In this document: positions 41,613 through 50,510 of the stretch, piece by piece
How positions within the stretch are numbered: the first letter of the stretch is position 1
Layout of the letters: each line of letters begins with the position of its first letter
Assembly (NCBI RefSeq): GCF_040869045.1
Contig: NC_090319.1
Coordinates: 239,685,832-239,749,831 of the forward strand
Source of the DNA: Eurosta solidaginis
Lineage: Eukaryota > Arthropoda > Insecta > Diptera > Tephritidae
DNA: 64,000 nt
Direction of reading: 5' to 3'
Notes under the pieces: generated by a model
What the model was told of the DNA's origin: nothing
The model's database searches: none
Seen by the model: the letters and a program-made list of their open reading frames with translations, nothing else
Position numbers and translations under genes: made by a program

Positions 41613-42353
41613 GCCTTACTGTTTGCGTTGTCGGAAGGCGTCTTCCAAATGTCGTAAGTGACGCTTAGGTAGAAAAAATTTTTGCACCTCCCTCCGAAGA
41701 TCGTTCCAGCGGTGTATGTGTTGCTTACGGAAGTGGTACCATTGAAGTGCTTTCCCTCGCAGAAGTTCCGGCAGCGTTGGGAGGAGCCGGTCGACGGGGA
41801 TGCGGTAACATTCGGCGAGATCCTCTATCCTCTCAAGAAACTCCTCGCCCGAAAATTGCAAATCCCAGCGGCGGACGGTATTCATGAGCTCACCGTAGCT
41901 CCGTTCGTCTCCTCTTGGCGATGCGTGTTCTCTCTTTTCCGCCCGTGGCTGGGGCCGTGAATCTGGTTCGAAGGGATTTGTTTTGTTGTTGGAAGGAATA
42001 GCGTAGCGGATTTCCCCTCTTCTTAATTCACCTCTCTCTCCAGCTCCTTCAGCAGATCTTCGCTTGATTTTCTTGTGCGTTTGGCTGGCACATATGCGCT
42101 CAGTGCGCGACGCAGTTCGGCTACGGTTTTGGCCTTCCACATTGATACGGTGTTCCGTGCACTCCTCGATCAGCCTCTCCCTCTTTAGTAGGTTCCAGTT
42201 GAGCGAGTCAGTGGTCAGCGTTGTACCTTCGGGAGATGGTGTGTTTGTTGTTTCTGGTGGTGTGTTCGTCGAACCCGCCCTGGCAGTGTTGGTGGTTGTT
42301 GTGTTTGGTTTTCCACGTTCTTCTGCGGAGGAGGGACCCTGCTCGGGCGCCAT
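41613..42353 (-). pseudogene. gag: Gypsy-2 gag with SAP-like motif; start overlaps the primer site
   Basis: The first ATG (42353-42351) takes its A from the last LTR base and its TG from the primer-binding site, so the frame runs straight through the primer site. A Thr/Pro-rich N-terminus is followed by LLKRERLIEECTEHRI, which resembles a SAP-type DNA-binding helix pair. A capsid-like region follows (EEFLERIEDLAECY, then ALQWYHF). The frame meets a stop at 41613-41615 and continues in register in the next entry. Confidence 0.75.
42334..42352 (-). promoter_or_regulatory. Gypsy-2 primer binding site, tRNA-Lys type
   Basis: Directly adjoining the 5' LTR, the minus strand reads TGGCGCCCGAGCAGGGTCC. 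This resembles the complement of a tRNA-Lys 3' end with one or two differences (identity from memory). Confidence 0.7.
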
Positions 42354-43631
42354 TTATGAGATGGGTTTTGTCGAAGGCTGAGGTAGTACTCAGTCAATCC
42401 AGAGGCAAGTAGAGGTCCCACAAACCCCCACTTAATAAGAACACAATAGTTATGTGTTAATGACGAATAACACACACACACACGGCTTGCGGGGTAGATA
42501 GGGCAGCAGATTTCCGTACAAATTTGGGGGGGGGGGGGGGGGGTTTACCAGTAGCGGCGGTTGCGGGTGGCGGCTTCTTGCGATGACGCTCTCTCAGTGC
42601 CGGCGGCGGGGGGACCTGAGAGGAATGAAACTAATTATGGTTAGTGCCGGTCCGCTAGCTGGACACCACCGCCTCCATGCCCGCACGATGGCAGGACTGG
42701 ACGCGGAGTTATACCAGCCGGAACTCCGTAGGCCGATCCGTGGGCTGAGGGAAAGTGCACCTTACGGCACAGCGGTAGCCCCTTTAGCTGCTGGACCGGT
42801 CTACGGCCGGAGCCGGGGATGAGGGGAAAAGGGCAGGATGGTGATAAGGTGGCGACCCGTTGTCCCCGCAAGCAAAGGGTGACCCGTTCCCTGACGGCTC
42901 CCCTTTCCACTCCGGTGGTATGGTTGGCTCACTCTCTGTTCGGTGCTGACTCACTAGCTGCACACCACCGCCTCCATGCCCGCCCAATGGCAGGGCTGGA
43001 CGCGGAGTTGTACCAGCAGGAACTCCCTAGGTCGACCCGTGGTCGAAGGGGGAGTGCATCTTAGCGGCACAACGGTAGCCCCTTTAGCCGACGAATCGCT
43101 CTACTGCCGGAGCCAGTACTGTGGGGAAGGGGTCTGTTGGCCGAACGGCGGCGAGCCCCCCTTACTTAGCTAGGACACGGGCGAGAAAACCATAAAGGCG
43201 ACGACCCGTTGTCCCCACAAGCAAAGGGTGACCAGTGCCGTGGCGGCGCCCCCCTTTTCCTCTGGGAGTGGGATTGGCTCGTTTGCTGGACATCGCCCAT
43301 CCCGTGTTCGCAAACTAAAGTAAGGTGCCGGGGAGCGGTGCACCAACTCTGTCTCTGCCGGTTCGTAGGCTGCGAGGAGAAACTGGGCCCGAAGGCACCA
43401 CGCTACGCAGCTGTAGAACTGGGTCGGCTGGAGCCATAGCTGAGGGGAAGGGGTGAGGTATCTATAAGGCGGCGAGCCTCCCCTACTTGGGACACGGGCG
43501 AGAAAACCAAAAAGGCGACGACCCGTTGTCCCCGCAAGTAAAGGGTGACCCAAGCTAAGGCAGCACCCCTTCCACTCAACTAGTCAGAAGGAGTGACTGG
43601 GTTGCTTAATAAAGCAACCACTTCCTCTGAC
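42353..43631 (-). repeat. Gypsy-2 5' LTR, 1.28 kb
   Basis: Same three ~320-bp internal repeats as the other LTR (marker blocks near 42850, 43200, 43515). Where the other LTR has ~500 bp of CGG-rich DNA, this copy has a run of 18 G (42526-42543). Confidence 0.85.
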
Positions 43632-44175
43632 CATAGTACAGGTTTACAAGTATGATATGTATGAGAAAGAAACAATTCCTTTCTCTTTCTAACACACTGC
43701 AGTTTGACACTTCGGTCAGGGTCAAACTAGCGTGGAACCCAGTGGAACCTGCGTGGAACATGCGTTTGACACTGAACGAAGTGTCAAAATTACCAGGGTT
43801 GCTGTCGTGGAAAGCGACGCAGGGAAACAAAAAAAGGAGCGGGATATCAGATATGGGTTGCTGTGATGGTAAATTATTTTGAACGAATTTAGTAGGAAAA
43901 TGTAGTGCACCTATATGGGTCCTATAGAAAATTATACAAAGGTCTTGAATTGGGGTATCTGAGGACGCGTAGATTTTCCAGCATTAATACAAACACGGGT
44001 GCTAAGTTTTTCTACCCGTTCAAAAGCTCTCCGCGAAAAACCGTTTGAAATCGAGGTCTACTTCAATAACCCGTCCAAAAATGTGGAAAGAGAAATGAAA
44101 AGATGCCTTTTGTCCTGTTATCAATAGCCCAAAGAGAAATAGTATTCCAATTATTGGAAGCGAGGCAAAAACGCG
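43632..44175. other. Non-coding segment between gypsy-2 and the SINE fragment
   Basis: No gene is recognised, and it does not continue the BEL-2 frame. Contains the inverted repeat at 43703-43788. Confidence 0.5.
43703..43788. repeat. Inverted repeat with 25-bp arms
   Basis: 43703-43727 and 43764-43788 are inverted copies with two mismatches around a 36-bp spacer. Each arm is itself nearly self-complementary (TTTGACAC...GTCAAA), so alternative hairpins are possible. The spacer has three GTGGAAC repeats. Confidence 0.75.
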
Positions 44176-44420
44176 TCTATTATTACCTCCCCGACGGTTT
44201 TTTTTAGGCCGAACTTCTCTTCCAATTTGCGTCGTGCTCCTTTTTAATTCTTCTTACAAATTGGCGCGGCGAGACCTGCTTGTTTTATGCCGACTCCGGC
44301 CGGCATCTGCAAAGCATATGAGTTTTCAATGAGAGCATTTCGTGGCAGAAATACACCCGGAGTGCTTGCCGAACACTGCCGTGGGGCGACCCCGCTTAAA
44401 CAATTTTTCTTCTAATCTAA
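44176..44420 (-). mobile_element. Head-less fragment of the tRNA-derived SINE
   Basis: Closely matches the body of the SINE at 613-975 (GGCCGA-CTTCTCTTCCAAT, then GACCCCGCTTA) but stops before the tRNA-like head. Penelope-like coding sequence follows immediately. Translation runs from this fragment into the RT by chance, giving a chimeric open frame that starts at 44342. Confidence 0.8.
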
Positions 44421-45213
44421 AAGATAGATTAGCCAATATAAGGTTATGTGATGATGAAATTCTAGTGTCCTTTGATGTCGTTTCATTGTTCACTAACATA
44501 CCAACAATGTTAGCCTCGAAAATAATTCTAGGAAAATGGAACCAAATAAAAGAAAAAACCAATATACCAAAGCCGAAATTCCAGGAGATGTTAGATATCT
44601 GCCTTAAAGATAATAATTATTTTAGGTTTGATAATAAGCTTTATACGCAAACGTTTGGAATGCCTATGGGCAATCCAATTCGCTGACATTGTTATGGATG
44701 ACTTACTTGACAATGCTATTTTGGAACTTAAGCATAAAATTTATATGTAAATATGTGGACGATCTCTTGGCTATAATTAAACGTAACGACGCGAACATTA
44801 TTCTAGATATTCTGAATAAATATAACAAGAAACTGCAATTTACAATGGAAATGGAAGCCAACTCCAAAATGCCTTTTCTTGATGTCTGCATCCGTAGGGA
44901 GAAACACAACCTTTTTCTTGACTGGTATTCAAAACCTACCTCTTCTGGTCGCTTAATAAACTACCTTTCCTCGCAGCCGACCAAATATAAGATTAATACA
45001 GCAAAAAATTTCATACATAAAATTTTGACCTTAAGCCACAGAACTTTTCATAATGCCAATATACAAAAAATTTATAATATTTTACGCCGCAACAATTATC
45101 CTAATAATTTAATACGAGAGCTAATAAACCAAGAAATCATGAAATCCAGCAACCAACCTAACAAAAGGACAAATTTAGACACGAAAGCAGCGAAAAAGTT
45201 TTACAGCGTCACA
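44421..45213 (+). pseudogene. Penelope-like reverse transcriptase
   Basis: 44421-44686 has SFDVVSLFTNIP and TFGMPMGNP. After a frame change near 44680 a short FADIVMDDLLDNAIL segment follows, and after another near 44735 the frame gives KYVDDLLAIIKRND with the active-site YVDD. It then continues to a TAG at 45214-45216. The first ~16 codons of the open frame starting at 44689 are out of register. The chemistry motif is intact but the N-terminus is lost and at least two frameshifts are present. Confidence 0.87.
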
Positions 45214-45216
45214 TAG

Positions 45217-45714
45217 ATACCCAAAATTACCGAAAATATTCATCACAGCATAATAAAAACAACAAACACAACACTTGCCTATAAGTTAAACCGCACTTTG
45301 TCAACGATATTTACAAGAACAAAGTGTCCTGTAAATCTCCATCAACAAAACAACGTCATTTACGAAATTACTTGGAAAGGAAAACCAAACGACGAATGCG
45401 GCAAAATATATATTGGCACAACAAAGCGTCCCTTAGGTGTTAGACTGGGCGAACATAAAGCGGATATAAGAAAACAAAAGAACAACACAGCGTTATCACA
45501 ACACATAATATCAAGTGGACACTCAGCTGACTTTACTAATGCGAAGATTATTGACAGGGAATGGAAAGAAACAACAAGATACACTTTAGAAAGCCTTAGA
45601 ATCATGGAAAGAAGAGAAAAGACGATCAATAAGAACGAAGATACAGACAATATAGCATCTGCTTACATTACGTGTTTAGGAAAATGGTTTTTAGTTTTGA
45701 CGAGATTACCATAG
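45217..45714 (+). pseudogene. Penelope-like GIY-YIG endonuclease
   Basis: In register with the RT after a single TAG (45214-45216). It contains the paired residues of the family: GKIYIGTTKRPLGVRLGEH, with YIG, the downstream Arg and the His. This domain nicks DNA to start target-primed reverse transcription. It ends at a stop (45712-45714) with apparently full length. Confidence 0.87.
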
Positions 45715-45986
45715 CCTTAAGGTGGTATTGATGTACTGTCCATAAATGTTCAATGTTTTTATGTTTTTCAAAAGTGTTGTATGTTCAAAAACAATAGTTT
45801 CAAATAATTTCAAAAGAGGAAAAACCCTCGGCAGAGTGCAATATTGTAAGTTGGTTTTTTATGTATTATTATCTGTTTTTAGTTGATTTTTCATACGGAT
45901 TTATCAAACTCAATATATTTTGTAGGTAATTTAACATTTTTTGTATTTTGTTGTTTTTAACAGATTTAACAAATAAACACATCTCC

Positions 45987-46019
45987 CTGATGATGCTAAA
46001 AAGATATTAGCGAAACGTC
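45987..46019 (+). ncRNA. Hammerhead ribozyme-like motif of the Penelope-like element
   Basis: CTGATGA (45987-45993), T, a stem GCTAA/TTAGC with a 7-nt loop, GAAA (46012-46015), then CGTC. As in 15785-15824, helix III is a self-complementary 4-mer (ACGT). Helix I pairing is poor here. Hammerhead motifs of exactly this short type are known from Penelope-like elements. Confidence 0.7.
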
Positions 46020-46102
46020 AGGTAAGAAAAGTGGAATAATGTAATTTTATCTCGCACTTAAAAAAACTTTGACCGGAAAACCTAATAATATACCTTCAAA
46101 CT

Positions 46103-46783
46103 CAAACTTTTATGAACATTAAAAAAGGATGTCTTTTTATTATCTTATTAGATTCGTTCGCGTGAGTGAAAATTCATAAAAACTTGAACTTTGGAAAAAT
46201 CCTTTTCGTTAGAGCAAAATTTTGGAACAAGAGGGCGTAATTTTGCATTTCACTTGGACGAGAAGTTGCAAAATTGTACCCTATAAATAGGTGTCCCTGT
46301 ATCTCATAATTTTTTACACAGTAAATTCAAAAAAGGGTTTTTTGTTTTGTATTGATAACTGAAACTAGCTATTTGTTGTTTTCCCATTTTGTGTGTTACT
46401 TCGATTTGATGGTTTTCTTATTTGGTGTTTTGTTTTAACAAGTGGCACCATCGTCAGAAGTGCAAAGAAGGGAGCGCAGTGAGCGTAAAATTCTCTTTGA
46501 AATTTGCTCATGTATTGACAGTTGATCGCCGTTGAAATGACCTGTAAGATCAGTTGTGTTAACAGAAAAATCAGTTAGATTGATTAGGAATCTGCCATTT
46601 TTACAAAATTTTGTTAACTTAAGAGCGACAATTTCTCTCCTGTTGAAATGACTAAACTAATTTGTTCGCTTGACAAAGAACTCGTCGAATTAACCATAGT
46701 GCGATCAATTTCACCGAATCTCCATTAAGTCAAGAACAACAGAAACGATTTGTTGATTTTATTAGCACCATTTCTTTCAGTGT
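46103..46783. repeat. 0.7-kb dispersed repeat, copy 1, unclassified
   Basis: Matches 56182-56897 in the same orientation over nearly its full length, from ACTCAAACTTTTATG to CATTTCTTTCAGTGTA. Contains a TATA-like CTATAAATAG near 46284. It lies against the BEL-2 RT fragment, which begins directly at 46784. It could be an LTR or an element end; no inverted repeats or duplication are seen. Confidence 0.7.
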
Positions 46784-47566
46784 AAGTTTGGATGCCTTCA
46801 TTGGGATTACTTCTCCACAAGATGTACAGGAATTTGCGGTCACCCGAATTCACCAGAGCTTGCCGGTACATCTTCACGATATCTGCTGTGAGAGCGTAAC
46901 GAAAAAGTCGAAAACGTAAAAGCAGAATGTTTAGCTCGTTCTGTATAGCAGGTCCGACGGCTAATATGTCATTTAGGGATTTTTGTGAAGTAGTTTTGCA
47001 AGACGCGTCGAAGACAATCCGTTGTGGTGCTAGGTGACTTCAGGACGTAATGATGAGGTACATAGTAGTGTGGAGTATTGAAGACCTCTTCTCAACTGCA
47101 CTCATATGCCCGAGTTTGCGATATTCTCCCATAAATGCCATATACTGTTTTTGTAGATCAGGGCAGCGAGACAATCGCCTTTCTGAATAAGAAATCTCCG
47201 AATTGCTGTTGAGTATGATTGGCCAAGGTTGTTAAAGCTTTCCTTGAAAGGCAGCCGGACAACAACCCTACCTTCGCTGGTTCTATGTACTGTTTGCTTG
47301 TATTCCAATACACAATTTTTCTGTTCTGTAGTGCACAAATCAGCCGTTGATGTTTCATCGAGTTTCCAGAGTCGTTGTAAATTTACATCCACCGATTCCT
47401 CAATAGAAAGCATGTATATTGGTGGCGCAGTCGTTGGTTTCTTGTACCGTCCAGAGACGTCCCATCCTAATAGAGTCTTCTGTAATGATGGCAAATCAGA
47501 TGCTAACTTTATATGACCAACAGATAAAATATCGAAAAAGATTTCAGTGCCGATCAGTAGATCCAC
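46784..47566 (-). pseudogene. pol: BEL-2 protease/RT fragment
   Basis: 47566-47102 carries MDLLIGTEIFFDIL and LLGWDVSGRY, the protease-RT linker of BEL elements. 47100-46784 continues the RT palm in changing frames (YYVPHHYVLKS, then LRFRLFRYALTADIVKMYRQ with the first catalytic Asp). It breaks off at the 0.7-kb repeat. The YxDD half of RT, RNase H and the integrase N-terminus are missing from the window. Confidence 0.82.
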
Positions 47567-47759
47567 CTTTGTTGACTTGAAGAAGTGATCATCAGCGAGT
47601 TCAATGTTGGATGGCAGATTCCAAGCTGAAACATCGATTTCAGTTTCCGGCTGGTAAGCGATGTTCGAAGTTACGTAAAATGGTAAGGGTAATTATACCC
47701 AGATACCCTTGACTTGACAGTGGTTGGTGTTTTATATTTTATATTTGCCACCGAATCTC

Positions 47760-49184
47760 CTACGCTTTGGATCTCAATGTGACGCCTTTCCCTTGGTAGA
47801 CGTAATTTTTGGGAGAACTCTTCGGTGATGAAATTAACTTGGGAACATGGATCAAGTAATGATATCCCAACTGAAAACTTCCAGACGCATCTCGTATGAG
47901 GACTACAGCTGTTGCCAAGCTGACTTGTTCTTGTGGTGATCTCTCGCGATGTGTATGAGCAGCTGCTGTACTAGTTGCTGGTGTTGGTTGCTCTATCAAG
48001 GATCTGGAGGACGTTGCTGATTGTCCATTATTTGACGAGGTAGAACGATGTACGAGACTATGGTGTGATCGTGCACAATACTTACACATAAACGGTGACG
48101 AACAATTGGATAATTGGTGTTTCTGCGAGAGGCAATTTAAGCACAACACTAGCCGTTTTACCTCCTTGAATCGATCAGCGACCGACATCTGCTTAAATCG
48201 TAGGCAGGTGGAAACGAAATGGTCGGAGCTAGAACATACGATGCAAGAGCGATTCGTACACGAAAACGAGTAACCCTTTCGCGAAGATTTGTTCTTGGTT
48301 TCGGATTTATTACTTGGTTTTATGGTGTTTCCGAAAGCGAGGGGCCGGATGCGGACTCTAAGAACTGACAACGTCGCTCCAGCACCTTTGCACACTCTTC
48401 TCAAGTTGGCAAAGATTTGAAGTCCAATGTCTCCTTCCATTTGGTTTGCGTTGCTTCCGACGTTATCCATTTCAAGGTGGATGAGTAAGACCTGTGAAAT
48501 ATTTTTGTCAGAGCCATTTGATAAAAGAGAACTACACAACGCGGATACGTTGTTCATCAAGCTGGGTAGTTGCGACGGATTTTGTTTTGCAGCTGAAGGG
48601 AGCTCAAATAATGCCTTAACAGTCTCGAAGAATATCATTGTGCTGTTTTCATAACGGGCCCTTAACCTCTCCAGCGCTTTTGGATAGTTCTCGCTGGTAA
48701 CTTGGAACGCCTTCACAGTCTCCAAAACCTGGCCTTGCAAACAATTGGGAAGATGATTGAATTTCTTAATATTGGTAAGGGTAGCTTCCTTGTCGATGAG
48801 ACTCATGAATGATGTATGAAGTTCTTATAATCAGAATACTTCCCGTAGAATACGGGCAACTTGAGAGTTGGTAGTTTTGAGCGGGTGTATTTCATAGGTA
48901 ATACTGTTTCACGAAACGATGTATTATTGAGGTCTTCGCCAAGCTGCATTTGCATTGCTGATTTAATGGTCACGTAAAGGTCTTCCAAATCCCCGCGACC
49001 ATTGTCTTCAGGCTCGAGTTTCTCAATTGGCGTTTGATAACCCAATGCATGTTTAAAATAGCTTTCTAATATCCCAAAAGGGCACTTTAGCTCAATCGGA
49101 GAAAGCACTTTACCTGATTCGAGACATATTCTTTCGCCTTAGCGAGCGCTGTTGCTTAGCTTCCACCAGTGACGTGATGGCCAT
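47760..49184 (-). pseudogene. gag: BEL-2 gag, frameshifted
   Basis: The likely start is an ATG at 49184, followed by a short basic frame. 49108-48803 gives KLPTLKLPVFYGKYSDYKNF, the gag core start. 48806-47760 continues with ARYENSTMIFFETVKALFEL and then two zinc-knuckle-like Cys/His clusters (CIVCSSSDHFVSTC; CLNCLSQKHQLSNC), ending in a Ser-rich stretch. Frame changes near 49110 and 48805 break it. Confidence 0.85.
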
Positions 49185-49410
49185 AACCTTTTACGATGTT
49201 TGATGCGAAAATATGGAATATGCTGCTTCCAACTAACGATAAGATGAGTAGCGAAGAAAGTGTAAGGTTGCTTAATGAACCACGCCGCCAATACCACGGT
49301 ATATGCCACTCAAATAAAGCTGGAACAATATGCGATAACGCGAAAAAGCGAACTCTTCAATTTAGCAATTTCCAAAGAGATTTGTAAGGCGATTGATTTG
49401 TTTCGAAATG

Positions 49411-49430
49411 GCTCACGTTTGGGCGCCAAT
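49411..49430 (-). promoter_or_regulatory. BEL-2 primer binding site candidate
   Basis: Next to the 5' LTR the minus strand reads TTGGCGCCCAAACGTGAGCC. This looks like a tRNA-Lys-type primer site with an extra base. Confidence 0.5.
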
Positions 49431-49431
49431 A

Positions 49432-49873
49432 TGTACGAACTAACTATTTTCCTTGTCCGATTGCAAAGCTAATGAAAAATACGCGATGAGTTATAGAGTT
49501 ATACGAAATGCATAAAGACAAAATGACATTTTATTTTCTCAAAATCTTCCCTTTTATACATAATTACAATATTACAAATGTACATATTGTTTATCGGTTT
49601 GCTAAACAAATTATGCAGAACAATAGGCAAACCCAATATGCAAAGACAATAGATCATATGCATATGCAATTGCACATATAAACATAATACATATGCACCT
49701 ACATACATACAAGAATTTCAAGTTCAAGGCCTGTCCTAAGTTCACTTGTGTTGTTATCATATCAGGTGATAATGGTAAACCATTTTGAGGGATCAGTGCA
49801 GAAGCGCATTCTGGGTAGGTAGTTCAGGGGCGAATTAAGGTGTAATGAATTATGGGTGCAATGTAACCCAACA
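49432..49873 (-). repeat. BEL-2 5' LTR
   Basis: 442 bp, uninterrupted. It shows the target site of gypsy-1 in its empty form (AATGTACATATTG, 49573-49585). Flanked by TATAT on the outside. Confidence 0.88.
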
Positions 49874-49939
49874 TATATGTATATTATACACCCGTTAAAT
49901 TCCCATACACTACTGGTATTTTCCTTGCCAGTAACGTAT

Positions 49940-50499
49940 TGTAACGAATTTACTTGCAAATCCTCTTATTTGCCCTTCTGCTAAGTTCGAATCACTAAAC
50001 TGTTGAATAAATAACTCCAATATTGAATAATGGAAAAATTGTCTTTATTAAAGTACTTCACAATAACACTTATACTTTGCAACTAGCTTGCTTAACAACC
50101 AAACTGATTGATAGCTCAAATGAAACTCACTCTTCGCCTCTACTGTCGCGCCTTTTATACTTTTTAATTGCTCATTGCATATTTCCAGGCTTTTCCATTC
50201 CAGAACTTACTAGTTAGTATCAGCTACAAAATCGCCAGCCACAACTAAGTTTATAACTTCTCATTTGAGTAATACTTGCATAAATTATTGCCCTCTCTTG
50301 TGAGCAATTCAGATAAGATATATGCATGTGTTTGTGCATTGCTTCTCCGCTGCTCTTATACGTACATATGTGTAGACGCAATTATTGATTCGTTTATGTA
50401 GTAGATACATAATGATTGATCTATGGATGTGCATTATATCACTGTTTAGCATCGGCTTAGAGTTGGCAGCACCCCTTAGTTTTGCTAATATTCGTAACA
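49940..50499 (-). repeat. Gypsy-3 3' LTR
   Basis: 560 bp, partner of 55519-56067 with numerous substitutions and small indels. Confidence 0.9.
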
Positions 50500-50510
50500 C
50501 TGCCCTCCAC

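Larger units (their letters stand above)
34542..43631 (-). mobile_element. Ty3/gypsy retrotransposon 2 with long GC-rich LTRs
   Basis: LTRs at 34542-36332 and 42353-43631 both begin TTTATGAG and end CTCTGAC. Minus-strand order is gag (42353-40914), protease, RT/RNase H (40600-39400) and integrase (39334-38075), then a long 3' non-coding region. It interrupts the BEL-2 integrase. Flanks CATTG (34537-34541) and CATAG (43632-43636) match at four of five positions, a weak target duplication. Many frameshifts are present, together with a MITE-like insertion and altered catalytic residues in protease and integrase. Confidence 0.88.
44421..46090 (+). mobile_element. Penelope-like retroelement, 5'-truncated
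   Basis: Plus-strand RT core followed by a GIY-YIG endonuclease and a 3' region with a hammerhead-like motif (45987-46019). RT plus GIY-YIG in that order defines Penelope-like elements. The N-terminal part of the RT is missing at the SINE junction. The 3' limit is uncertain. Confidence 0.88.
26516..49873 (-). mobile_element. BEL/Pao LTR retrotransposon 2, disrupted by several insertions
   Basis: Matching LTRs lie at 26516-26668 plus 33281-33570 (split by a gypsy element) and at 49432-49873. The 5-bp target duplication TATAT flanks both ends (26511-26515 and 49874-49878). On the minus strand gag (49184-47760), protease/linker (47566-47102) and the start of RT (47101-46784) lie at the right, and the integrase (34539-33715) at the left. 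The middle of pol is missing or replaced by a gypsy element, a SINE fragment, a Penelope-like element and a 0.7-kb repeat. It is a dead element that acted as a landing site. Confidence 0.88.
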
